This document shows, in pieces, positions 1-7,252 of a stretch of DNA of 64,000 nucleotides (its first letter is position 1; each line of letters begins with the position of its first letter). The position numbers were made by a program, and so were the translations under genes. The DNA comes from Rhizobium sp. Root482 (GTDB lineage: Bacteria > Pseudomonadota > Alphaproteobacteria > Rhizobiales > Rhizobiaceae). The notes beneath the pieces were generated by a model, which saw nothing but the letters and a program-made list of their open reading frames with translations, did no database searches and had not been told where the DNA came from. The DNA is taken from contig NZ_LMFA01000022.1 in NCBI RefSeq assembly GCF_001426565.1, positions 166,955 through 230,954 on the forward strand. The letters run 5' to 3'.

Positions 1-219
1 GGGAGAAACCTTGCCGGAGGCGTCATAGACGGTCAGGCCTTCATAGAGATCCTTGAGGATGAACTCCTCGATATTGATCGAGGTATGGGCCTGGTCGAGC
101 GTCTGCGGCTCGCCGGCATTGCCGCGGTGCAGAACGGTTTCGGCAAGCACAGGGCTCGCGCCGATGAGAAACGTTGCCAGCAGGGCTGCCGTACGCAGGT
201 TGATTTTTGCCAATGTCAT
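1..219 (-). CDS. ABC transporter substrate-binding protein, family 5 (peptide type), N-terminal part
   Basis: Only the first 73 codons lie in the window; the gene continues beyond position 1. Reading leftward from an ATG at 219, the product starts with a signal peptide of about 26 residues (basic start, hydrophobic core, cleavage after VLA-E). It continues with a segment containing GEPQTLDQAH and LYEGLTVYD. That is the typical mature N-terminus of OppA/DppA-type solute receptors, which bind peptides, nickel or opines in the periplasm and pass them to an ABC permease. A purine-rich GGGGAAGG lies just upstream of the ATG. The partner permease and ATPase genes would be outside the window. The substrate cannot be told from this fragment. 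Confidence 0.8.
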   Translation of the reverse strand, partial: MTLAKINLRTAALLATFLIGASPVLAETVLHRGNAGEPQTLDQAHTSINIEEFILKDLYEGLTVYDASGKVSP

Positions 220-857
220 TCTTGTTTTCCTTCCCCTCTTAAGGTTGCGAAGGCACGAGAGAATGCCAATTTTTTTGCAAAGGCAAGGCTCTTGTCATGG
301 GCAAAGCCGGATCGTTTCGGCGCCGCTTGGGCGGATGCGTCTTTCCGGTTGTATTTCAATCGCGCCCTTTTTCGCTCCCTTTGCGCCGATGCTTTCGGTT
401 CCGGAGCCGGATCATAATGGTAACACGCAACTTCGTTGATCCAAACCGCCCGTCTCGCGAAACATAGATGCGTATTCTCGTTGCGCCTCGAAAGGATCAC
501 AAAGGATCTCCGACCGTTGCAAGAGCCAGCCGACACGCCGGAAGCCAGTCAAGAAAATGACGCGTAAAATTTACGTCATTCAATTTTCGATTGTGCCTCC
601 TGCCGTCGAGTTTCCGGAATTTTTCCACAGCCTCCAACCTAAAACGGTTTAGGTTCGGAAGGGCTCGTATTTCCGCCTTTGCGCCGGTTGCCAAACCCGG
701 ATCATCAATTATGTTGCAGGCAAATCCGCCCCATTTTTTTGACTGAGGCCCGGTTATCACTGCCAGTTCGGCGTTTGCGGTCGGCCTTCTGCTCAAGCGG
801 AGAATAAGAGGACGCCTTGTCGCTTGGAACAATGGCGCCAGTAAACGGGAGACCTGA
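220..857. other. 638-bp intergenic region with two palindromes, divergent promoters
   Basis: The region separates the leftward solute-binding protein gene from the rightward aldolase gene. Short open frames here have no recognisable product and no ribosome binding site, so I leave them out. It contains an imperfect inverted repeat near 558-578 and a perfect one at 636-655, listed separately. The promoters of both flanking genes should lie here, but I could not assign -35/-10 boxes with confidence. Confidence 0.6.
636..655. promoter_or_regulatory. LacI-type operator candidate upstream of aldolase gene
   Basis: AACCTAAAACGGTTTAGGTT has 8-bp perfect arms (AACCTAAA/TTTAGGTT) around ACGG. The central AAACGGTTT-like core resembles operators of LacI/GalR-family repressors. 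It ends about 200 bp before the aldolase ATG. In Sinorhizobium a LacI-family regulator (PckR) controls gluconeogenic and Entner-Doudoroff genes including a fructose-bisphosphate aldolase, so a PckR-like regulator is a fair guess. The assignment is inference; the palindrome itself is seen. Confidence 0.45.
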
Positions 858-1904
858 ATGGCCTTGATCACCCTGCGGCAATTGCTCGACCACGCAGCCG
901 AAAACAATTATGCGCTGCCCGCCTTCAACGTGAACAACCTGGAATATATTCAGGCCGTCATGCGCGCAGCCGATGCGACGGATTCGCCGGTCATCCTGCA
1001 GGCCAGCCGCGGCGCGCGCGCCTATGCCGGCGATGCCTTCCTGCGCCACCTCATTCTCGGCGCGGCGGAAGAATATCCGCATATCCCGATCTGCCTCCAT
1101 CTCGATCACGGCGACCAGCCCTCCACCTGCATTTCGGCGATCACCAACGGCTTCACCTCGGTGATGATGGATGGCTCGCTGCTGGCCGACGGCAAGACGG
1201 TGGCCAGCTACGACTACAATGTCGCCGTCACCGCCGAAGTGGTGAAGTTCGCCCATGCCGCCGGCGTTTCGGTCGAAGGCGAACTTGGCTGTCTCGGAAA
1301 TCTGGAAACGGGTGCCGGCGAGAAGGAAGACGGCCACGGCTTCGAGGGCAAGCTGTCGCGCGAGGAGTTGCTGACCGATCCGGAGCAGGCGTTCGATTTC
1401 GTCGAGAAGACCGGTGTCGATGCCCTGGCGGTCGCGATTGGCACCAGCCACGGCGCCTACAAGTTCACCCGCGCGCCGGACGGCGAGATCCTTTCGATCG
1501 AGACCATCGCCAAGATCCACAAGCGCCTGCCGAACACCCATATGGTCATGCACGGGTCGTCCTCCGTGCCGCAGGACCTTCAGGACCTGTTCAACGAATT
1601 CGGCGGCAAGATGAAGCAGACCTGGGGCGTGCCGGTGTCCGAAATCCAGAAGGCGATCCCGCTCGGCGTCCGCAAGGTCAATATCGATACGGATCTGCGC
1701 CTCGCCTTCACCGGCGAAATCCGCAAGCATCATCTGCAGCAGCCGGATAATTTCGATCCGCGCAACTATCTCAAGCCCGCGACCGCGCGCATGGTCGAGG
1801 TCTGCAAGGAACGCTTCCAGGCCTTCAATACGGCCGGACAGGCGTCGAAAATCCGCATCAAGCGCCTGCCCGAGATGGCGAAGGCCTATTCGAAGACGGT
1901 TTGA
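858..1904 (+). CDS. fba: class II fructose-1,6-bisphosphate aldolase
   Basis: The 348-residue product is a zinc-dependent aldolase that interconverts fructose 1,6-bisphosphate with dihydroxyacetone phosphate and glyceraldehyde 3-phosphate in the cytoplasm. The N-terminal [17 protein letters not shown] with PAFNVNN is typical of the class II (Calvin-cycle subtype, CbbA-like) family. HLDHGD at residues 81-86 carries the catalytic Asp and a zinc His, VEGELG follows, and HGSSS begins at His232 (second metal/phosphate region). [12 protein letters not shown] near residue 275 forms the phosphate site. Length is normal for this subtype. The next gene, a gluconate 5-dehydrogenase-like SDR, starts 50 bp downstream on the same strand, so the two are probably co-transcribed. 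No Calvin-cycle genes are visible nearby, so the role is more likely gluconeogenesis/glycolysis. Confidence 0.93.
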   Translation: MALITLRQLLDHAAENNYALPAFNVNNLEYIQAVMRAADATDSPVILQASRGARAYAGDAFLRHLILGAAEEYPHIPICLHLDHGDQPSTCISAITNGFTSVMMDGSLLADGKTVASYDYNVAVTAEVVKFAHAAGVSVEGELGCLGNLETGAGEKEDGHGFEGKLSREELLTDPEQAFDFVEKTGVDALAVAIGTSHGAYKFTRAPDGEILSIETIAKIHKRLPNTHMVMHGSSSVPQDLQDLFNEFGGKMKQTWGVPVSEIQKAIPLGVRKVNIDTDLRLAFTGEIRKHHLQQPDNFDPRNYLKPATARMVEVCKERFQAFNTAGQASKIRIKRLPEMAKAYSKTV

Positions 1905-1954
1905 GGCCTTAAAGGTGGCGGGAGAAATCCCGCCATACCCCCGAAAGGCTGCCC

Positions 1955-2722
1955 ATGCGCTCCACACTCTTTGATCTGACCGGCCGACGCGCCCTCGTCA
2001 CCGGTTCCAGCCAGGGCATCGGCCTCGCGCTGGCCGAAGGGCTCGCCGCCCATGGCGCCCATGTCATCGTCAACGGTCGCGACAGGGCGAAGGTCGAGGC
2101 CGCGGTCCAAATCTTGCGTGACAAAGGTCATACCGCCGAGGCGGCCGCCTTCGACGTAACCAGCAAGGATGCCGTCGCCGATGCGGTTTCGGATATCGAG
2201 AGCCGGCATGGCTCCATCGACATCCTGATCAACAATGCCGGCATGCAGTTCCGCGCGCCGCTCGAGGATTTTCCCGCCGACCGGTGGGAGCAATTGCTGA
2301 CGACGAATATTTCCAGCGTGTTCTATGTCGGACAGGCCGTCGCCCGCTTCATGATCGGCCGTGGCCGTGGCAAGATCGTCAATATCGCCTCGGTCCAGAG
2401 CGAGCTTGCCCGCCCGGGCATCGCACCCTACACCGCGACCAAGGGCGCAGTGCGCAACCTGACGCGCGGCATGTGCGCCGACTGGGCGCGCCATGGGCTG
2501 CAGGTCAACGCCATTGCCCCCGGCTATTTCAAGACGCCGCTCAATCAGGCGCTGGTCGACGATCCGGAGTTTTCAACCTGGCTGGAAAAGCGTACACCGG
2601 CGGCGCGCTGGGGCAATGTCGAGGAACTGGTCGGTTCGGCCGTTTTCCTGGCGAGCAATGCATCTTCTTTCGTGAATGGACACACACTCTATGTCGACGG
2701 CGGTCTCACAACCTCTCTTTGA
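1955..2722 (+). CDS. idnO: SDR oxidoreductase, gluconate 5-dehydrogenase type
   Basis: This is a 255-residue short-chain dehydrogenase. It shows the cofactor motif TGSSQGIG at residues 16-23, NNAG at 93-96, the catalytic Ser in NIASVQS, and YTATK with Tyr159 and Lys163. The C-terminal YVDGGLT ending is standard for the family. The sequence best matches gluconate 5-dehydrogenases (5-ketogluconate reductases), which interconvert D-gluconate and 5-keto-D-gluconate with NADP(H). The tight coupling to gluconokinase supports this: the kinase start overlaps the end of this gene. SDR substrate calls from sequence alone are uncertain, so another sugar-acid substrate is possible. Confidence 0.8.
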   Translation: MRSTLFDLTGRRALVTGSSQGIGLALAEGLAAHGAHVIVNGRDRAKVEAAVQILRDKGHTAEAAAFDVTSKDAVADAVSDIESRHGSIDILINNAGMQFRAPLEDFPADRWEQLLTTNISSVFYVGQAVARFMIGRGRGKIVNIASVQSELARPGIAPYTATKGAVRNLTRGMCADWARHGLQVNAIAPGYFKTPLNQALVDDPEFSTWLEKRTPAARWGNVEELVGSAVFLASNASSFVNGHTLYVDGGLTTSL

Positions 2723-3242
2723 CGATCAGGCCCTGCCGATCGTCGTCATGGGCGTCAGCGGATGCGGCAAGACCTCGGTCGGCCAGCGGCTTTCCGAAGC
2801 GCTCCAATGCCGCTTCATCGAGGGCGACAGCCTGCATCCGCCGGCCAATATTGCAAAGATGTCTGCCGGCATCGCTCTGACGGATGAGGATCGCTGGCCC
2901 TGGCTCGACATTATCGGCGGCCTGATCGGTGAAGGCACGGGACGGCACGAGCGGGTTATCCTGTCCTGTTCGGCCTTGAAGAAGGTCTATCGGGACCGAT
3001 TGCGGGCCGCGGCCGGCGGTCGGCTCGCCTTCGTCTTCCTTGAAGGGTCGCGTGCGGTCCTGGAAGAGCGGATGAAGTCCCGCAGCGGTCATTTCATGCC
3101 GCCCGCACTACTCGAAAGCCAGTTGGCCACGCTTGAGTCGCCACGCGGCGAGCCGGATGTGGTGACCGTCGATGTCGACCTGCCGCTGGCCGCGATCGTC
3201 GAAAGAGCCTTGGCCGGATTGCGGGAATTGCCCCTGGAGTAG
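2691..3242 (+). CDS. gntK: gluconokinase
   Basis: This is a small P-loop kinase of the GntK family (183 residues from this start). It phosphorylates D-gluconate to 6-phosphogluconate for the Entner-Doudoroff or pentose phosphate route. The Walker A motif GVSGCGKT lies at residues 21-28, followed by IEGDSLHPPANIAKMSAGIALTDEDRWPWL, which is split here as the family signatures EGDSLHP and LTDEDRWPWL. CSALKKVYRDRLR is also typical. The ATG at 2691 overlaps the end of the SDR gene by 32 bp; an in-frame ATG at 2676 would add five residues. Overlap implies translational coupling with the dehydrogenase. Confidence 0.9.
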   Translation: MSTAVSQPLFDDQALPIVVMGVSGCGKTSVGQRLSEALQCRFIEGDSLHPPANIAKMSAGIALTDEDRWPWLDIIGGLIGEGTGRHERVILSCSALKKVYRDRLRAAAGGRLAFVFLEGSRAVLEERMKSRSGHFMPPALLESQLATLESPRGEPDVVTVDVDLPLAAIVERALAGLRELPLE

Positions 3243-3326
3243 GACGCCGGCCGCAAAAGCGCTTTACAATGCCGCTTGCCTTTGGTTTGTCAGACAACAC
3301 GACAAACTTTTGCAGGGAAGAAAAGC

Positions 3327-4166
3327 ATGAAACTTTTGCGCTACGGACCCCTCGGTTCGGAAAAGCCGGGCGTTCTCGGCACGGACGGCCAGATTCGCGA
3401 TCTGAGCGGTCTGATCGCCGATGTGGGTGGAGAGGCGATCAGCGACATGGGCTGGGCCAAGAGCCTCGATATCGACGGCCTCCCGGTCGTCGCGGGCAAT
3501 CCCCGGCTCGGCGCCTGCGTCGCGGGCACCGGCAAATTCATCTGCATCGGGCTGAACTACGCCGACCACGCTGCTGAAACCGGCGCCACCGTGCCGCCGG
3601 AGCCGGTGATCTTCATGAAGGCGACCTCGGCGATCGTCGGCCCGAACGACGATGTGATCATTCCGCGCGGATCCGAGGCCACGGACTGGGAAGTCGAGCT
3701 TGGCGTCGTTATCGGCAAGAAGGCCAAATATGTTGCCGAAGCCGATGCGATGGAGCATGTCGCCGGCTATTGCGTCATCAACGATGTGTCCGAGCGTGAT
3801 TTCCAGACCAAGCGCTCGGGCCAGTGGACCAAGGGCAAGTCCTGCGACACGTTCGGTCCGACCGGCCCCTGGCTGGTGACCCGCGACGAAGTGGCCGACC
3901 CGCAGAAGCTGAAAATGTGGCTGACCGTCAACGGCGTCACCAAGCAGGACGGGTCCTCGAAGACCATGGTCTACGGCGTCGCCCATGTGGTGAGCTATCT
4001 CAGCCAGTTCATGACGCTGCATCCCGGCGACATCATCTCCACGGGTACGCCGCCCGGCGTCGGCATGGGCTTCAAGCCGCCGCACTATCTGAAGCCCGGC
4101 GATGTGGTCGAACTCGGCATCGAGGGCCTGGGAACCCAGAAGCAGACTTTCGTCGCCGACGTCTGA
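3327..4166 (+). CDS. fumarylacetoacetate hydrolase family protein
   Basis: The product is a 279-residue FAH-fold enzyme. The ATG at 3327 is preceded by GGGAAG and begins MKLLRYG, the usual N-terminus of this rhizobial subfamily. The core has CIGLNYADHA, a substrate-loop region, and DWEVELGVVIG, which carries acidic metal ligands. The C-terminal STGTPPGVGMG is the family signature. Relatives include ureidoglycolate lyase, 2,4-diketo-3-deoxy-L-fuconate hydrolase and hydroxyheptadienedioate isomerase, all acting on 2-oxo acids with a divalent metal. It follows gluconokinase after 84 bp and is closed by a strong terminator, so it may belong to the same sugar-acid unit. The exact substrate is unknown. 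Confidence 0.82.
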   Translation: MKLLRYGPLGSEKPGVLGTDGQIRDLSGLIADVGGEAISDMGWAKSLDIDGLPVVAGNPRLGACVAGTGKFICIGLNYADHAAETGATVPPEPVIFMKATSAIVGPNDDVIIPRGSEATDWEVELGVVIGKKAKYVAEADAMEHVAGYCVINDVSERDFQTKRSGQWTKGKSCDTFGPTGPWLVTRDEVADPQKLKMWLTVNGVTKQDGSSKTMVYGVAHVVSYLSQFMTLHPGDIISTGTPPGVGMGFKPPHYLKPGDVVELGIEGLGTQKQTFVADV

Positions 4167-4185
4167 GTGCTTTTCCCGATCCATC

Positions 4186-4219
4186 AAAGGGCGCGGTGCA
4201 AAGGCATCGCGCCCTTTTT
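4186..4219 (+). terminator. rho-independent terminator after the FAH-family gene
   Basis: AAAGGGCGCG pairs with CGCGCCCTTT across a 12-nt loop and is followed by TT, giving a GC stem that ends in a T-run. It lies between this rightward gene and the leftward phnF, so it closes the sugar-acid unit and may also help stop phnF transcription. Confidence 0.85.
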
Positions 4220-4226
4220 CGTGGCC

Positions 4227-4964
4227 TCAGGTTTCGATCTTGAGCTTGACCCGGTCGGCGGCGAAGCGGGTGCGGGCGAATTGGACCGGCACGCCATCCG
4301 GATCGGCATTGACCGCCGTCGCCTCGATGACGATGGCGCCGGGCGAGAGCCTCAGCAGCGACAATTCCGCGGCATCGGCATGGCGCGCGACAAGCTCCGT
4401 CGAGGCGCGTACATAGTCCGCCAGCCCATGCGCCGCGAAGGCCCGGGTGATCGAACGCGTCTTTTCGAAATGTTCGGCCATCAGCGGAAACCGTTCCGAT
4501 AAAAAATAGCTGGTGGAGCAGGAAACCGGCCGCCCGTCGGCGCTGCTGACCAGTTCCAGCCTTATGCAGGGCGTGGCGGGCGCAATGGCCAGGCCGACCG
4601 CGACATCGGCCTCGGCCGGCACGATGTCGCGGGCAAGCAGTTTTACCTCGATATCGCGGGCCTGGTCGCCCAACCCCTGCGAAAAGCGGGTGCGCTTCGA
4701 AATCGGGAAACTCAGGCGTTCCTTGCGCCGGATCATCGTGCCGCGACCCTGGATCGCCTGTACAAGCCCTTCCTCGGCAAGGGCTGCCAAGGCGCTGCGA
4801 ACCGTATGGCGATTGACCCCGAACTGGCCGGCGAGTACGGTTTCGGGCGGCAGGAGGCCGGTCCGGTCATGATCGCCATTGCTGATCGACAGCCGGATGA
4901 GGTCGGCAATCTGCCGCCAGAGGGCGACGCCGGTTTGCCGTTCGACAGTTTTTTTCGCGTTCAT
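4227..4964 (-). CDS. phnF: GntR-family repressor of phosphonate metabolism, PhnF
   Basis: This is a 245-residue regulator of the GntR/HutC type. Its N-terminal winged helix-turn-helix (about residues 10-78) has ETVLAGQFGVNRHTVRSAL and the wing QGRGTMI. The C-terminal UTRA ligand-binding domain follows. It is transcribed away from phnG with an 85-bp shared promoter region, the usual place of phnF in C-P lyase loci. PhnF proteins repress phn genes and release DNA on binding a phosphonate-related ligand. A perfect palindrome lies in the intergenic region (5015-5032). A Pho-box-like repeat overlaps the phnF start codon. Confidence 0.93.
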   Translation of the reverse strand: MNAKKTVERQTGVALWRQIADLIRLSISNGDHDRTGLLPPETVLAGQFGVNRHTVRSALAALAEEGLVQAIQGRGTMIRRKERLSFPISKRTRFSQGLGDQARDIEVKLLARDIVPAEADVAVGLAIAPATPCIRLELVSSADGRPVSCSTSYFLSERFPLMAEHFEKTRSITRAFAAHGLADYVRASTELVARHADAAELSLLRLSPGAIVIEATAVNADPDGVPVQFARTRFAADRVKLKIET

Positions 4965-4980
4965 GTCACAAGCCCGTCAC
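4963..4980 (+). promoter_or_regulatory. Pho box candidate upstream of phnG
   Basis: ATGTCAC-AAGC-CCGTCAC gives two 7-mers spaced by 11 bp, each matching five of seven positions of the PhoB half-site CTGTCAT. C-P lyase genes are usually under PhoB. The site overlaps the first codon of phnF on the other strand, which is unusual but possible in this short divergent region. Confidence 0.4.
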
Positions 4981-5014
4981 CTTGGCGTTCTAAATCTGAA
5001 GTCAGTTGTATAGT

Positions 5015-5032
5015 TGTCTACATAAATAGACA
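5015..5032. promoter_or_regulatory. PhnF operator candidate
   Basis: TGTCTA-CATAAA-TAGACA is a perfect 6-bp inverted repeat placed 17 bp before the phnG start, where a bound repressor would block transcription. A related GTATAG...CTACAT stretch overlaps its left half. Known PhnF sites contain TATAGAC-like half-sites, which fits. It was assigned by position and symmetry, not by experiment. Confidence 0.55.
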
Positions 5033-5049
5033 TTTGAAACGGAAAAGCA

Positions 5050-5517
5050 ATGGACGCGACCAAACGAAACGACACGGCAGCGGGGCTGGAGCGCAAGCAG
5101 ATCATGGGCCTCCTGGCGCGCGCCACCTGTGCGGAGCTGCAGGCGGGATGGGACGGGCTCGACGCCAAGCCGGAGGTCCATCCGGTGCGCGGTCCGGAAA
5201 CCGGGCTGGTCATGGTGCGCGGCCGCATCGGCGGCGGCGGCGATGCCTTCAATCTCGGCGAGGCGACCGTCAGCCGCGCGACGATACGGCTTGCCTCGGG
5301 CGAAATCGGCCACGGCCAGATGCTCGGCAACGACCGGGAAAAGGCGCGGCTCGCCGCCCTGTTCGATGCGCTCCAGCAGCGTCCCGAACATCGTCCCGCC
5401 GTCGAGGCACTTCTCGATGAAATTGCCGCGCGCATCGACGCCGAGGACAGCCGCCGAGCGGAGGAAACCGCCGCGACACGGGTCGATTTCTTTACCATGG
5501 TCCGAGGGGACGATTGA
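5050..5517 (+). CDS. phnG: C-P lyase core subunit PhnG
   Basis: The 155-residue protein is the small subunit of the PhnGHIJ core complex. With PhnI it transfers the phosphonate onto ribose by displacing adenine from ATP, making ribose 1-phosphonate 5-triphosphate. Family features are LLARATCAEL near the N-terminus and PVRGPETGLVMVRGRIGGGG, split as VRGPETGLVMVRGR and GGGGDAFNLGEATV. TVSRATIRL and a GHGQMLGND-type segment follow. It is the first gene after the divergent phnF promoter. Its TGA stop overlaps the phnH ATG (TGATG), so the two are translationally coupled. Confidence 0.95.
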   Translation: MDATKRNDTAAGLERKQIMGLLARATCAELQAGWDGLDAKPEVHPVRGPETGLVMVRGRIGGGGDAFNLGEATVSRATIRLASGEIGHGQMLGNDREKARLAALFDALQQRPEHRPAVEALLDEIAARIDAEDSRRAEETAATRVDFFTMVRGDD

Positions 5518-6137
5518 TGGCCATTCCAGCAGAAAATCACGCCAGCGCCTATGCCGGGGGTTTCGCCGATCCGGTTTTCCAGTCTCAATCGGTGTTCAAG
5601 GCGCTGATGGACGGCATGGCGCGGCCGGGTTCGATCCTGCCACTCGGCGCCCCGGCAGTGCCGCCCGCGCCGCTTGGCGCCGGCGCCGGCGCCATTGCGC
5701 TGACTTTGTGCGACGATGGAACACCGGTCTGGCTTACCGCTGCCCTCGCCCGGTCTGCCGTTCCCGCCTGGCTGGCCTTCCACACCGGCGCGCCGGTGAC
5801 CGAAGTGAAACCAGAAGCCCGTTTCGCGTTCGTTGAGGAGGGAAGCCTCGTGCCCGGCTTCGACCAGTTCGCGCTCGGCAGCCAGGACTATCCGGACCGG
5901 TCGGCGACGCTGGTGCTTGAGATCGCGTCGCTCGACGGCGGCACCGAACTGATCGCCACCGGCCCCGGCATCCGGGAGCAAACCGTCATCGCGCCATCGG
6001 GCCTGCCGGATATCTTCCTGGCGCTCTGGGCGGAAAACCGCGCCGTATTTCCGCGCGGCGTTGATCTGATTCTCGTGTCCGGCATGGATATCCTGTGTCT
6101 GCCGCGCACGACCACGCTTCGTCGCAGGGAGGCCTAG
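5517..6137 (+). CDS. phnH: C-P lyase core subunit PhnH
   Basis: The 206-residue protein is required for assembly and function of the C-P lyase core. Its fold is related to PLP-dependent transferases but lacks cofactor chemistry. Seen here are YAGGFADPVFQSQSVFKALM and DGMARPGSI near the start, which are highly characteristic of PhnH. LTLCDDGTPVWL follows, and the C-terminal end has FPRGVDLILV. The ATG overlaps the phnG stop codon; a TTG one codon upstream is also in frame. phnI begins 2 bp after the stop. Confidence 0.95.
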   Translation: MAIPAENHASAYAGGFADPVFQSQSVFKALMDGMARPGSILPLGAPAVPPAPLGAGAGAIALTLCDDGTPVWLTAALARSAVPAWLAFHTGAPVTEVKPEARFAFVEEGSLVPGFDQFALGSQDYPDRSATLVLEIASLDGGTELIATGPGIREQTVIAPSGLPDIFLALWAENRAVFPRGVDLILVSGMDILCLPRTTTLRRREA

Positions 6138-6139
6138 CC

Positions 6140-7252
6140 ATGTATGTCGCAGTCAAGGGCGGCGAGGCCGCCATCGCCAATGCACACCGGCTGCTCGCCG
6201 ACCGCCGCCGAGGCGAGCGATCGCTGCCGGCCATTTCCATCGACCAGATCGTCGCCCAGCTCGGCCTTGCGGTCGACCGCGTCATGGCGGAGGCCTCGCT
6301 CTACGACCGGGAGCTTGCCGCCCTTGCCGTGCGCCAGGCGCGTGGCGACATGATCGAGGCGATCTTCATCCTGCGTGCCTATCGCACCACCCTGCCACGC
6401 TTCGGCATGTCGGTGCCCGTCGATACCGCGAACATGAAGATCGAGCGGCGCGTCTCGGCCACCTACAAGGACTTGCCCGGCGGCCAGTTGCTTGGGCCGA
6501 CCTTCGACTATACCCACCGCCTGCTCGATCCGTCACTGCTCGAGGACGAGCCTGTCGCCGATCCCCTCCGCCGGGAGGCAGACGAAACCTCGATGATGCG
6601 CGTCTCCGACATCCTGGCCGGCGAAGGGCTGATCGAGGGTGACGGCCAGATGCCGGCGGATCATCAACCCGGCGATCTCACCCGCGAACCGCTGGAGTTT
6701 CCGCTCGACCGCGACCTGCGCCTGCAGGCGCTGGCGCGCGGCGACGAGGGTTTCCTGCTGGCTCTCGCCTATTCCACCCAGCGCGGCTATGCCCGCACCC
6801 ATCCCTTCGTCGGCGAGGTGCGCATCGGCGAGGTCGAGGTGGAGCTCGACATTCCCGAACTCGGTTTCGCCGTCTCGCTCGGCCGCATCCAGGTGACCGA
6901 ATGCCAGATGGTCAACCAGTTCCAGGGCTCGGCGAAAACCCCACCGCAATTCACCCGCGGCTACGGTCTCGTCTTCGGCCAGAGCGAGCGCAAGGCCATG
7001 GCCATGTCGCTGGTCGACCGGGCCTTGAGGGCGGAAGAATTCGGCGAGGATATCGTCGCGCCGGCGCAGGACGAGGAATTCGTCATCTCGCATTCCGACA
7101 ATGTCCAGGCGACCGGCTTCGTAGAGCACCTGAAGCTGCCGCACTATGTCGATTTCCAGGCTGAACTCGATCTCGTCCGCCGCATGCGCGCCGAATACGA
7201 GGCAAGGCAGGCCGGCGACACATCCACCGATCTGCTGGAGGCCGCACAATGA
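6140..7252 (+). CDS. phnI: C-P lyase core subunit PhnI
   Basis: This is the 370-residue nucleosidase-type subunit of the C-P lyase core. With PhnG, H and L it attaches the phosphonate to the ribose of ATP. It begins MYVAVKGGEAAI, the standard PhnI start. It then shows AIFILRAYRTTLPRFG, RRVSATYKDLPGGQ and FDYTHRLLDP, and later ALAYSTQRGYARTHPFVGE, split as LAYSTQRGYARTHPF. HSDNVQATGFVEHLKLPHYV is near the C-terminus. The start at 6140 was chosen over in-frame upstream codons because it matches the family and follows GGGAGG. The stop overlaps the phnJ ATG by 4 bp. Confidence 0.96.
   Translation: MYVAVKGGEAAIANAHRLLADRRRGERSLPAISIDQIVAQLGLAVDRVMAEASLYDRELAALAVRQARGDMIEAIFILRAYRTTLPRFGMSVPVDTANMKIERRVSATYKDLPGGQLLGPTFDYTHRLLDPSLLEDEPVADPLRREADETSMMRVSDILAGEGLIEGDGQMPADHQPGDLTREPLEFPLDRDLRLQALARGDEGFLLALAYSTQRGYARTHPFVGEVRIGEVEVELDIPELGFAVSLGRIQVTECQMVNQFQGSAKTPPQFTRGYGLVFGQSERKAMAMSLVDRALRAEEFGEDIVAPAQDEEFVISHSDNVQATGFVEHLKLPHYVDFQAELDLVRRMRAEYEARQAGDTSTDLLEAAQ

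Noticed and set aside
220..857. Small genes in the first intergenic region
   Set aside because: Candidate frames of 106-136 codons overlap each other on both strands and lack ribosome sites.
705..1967. 420-codon minus-strand open frame opposite the aldolase gene
   Set aside because: Same reason: antisense shadow of a certain gene.
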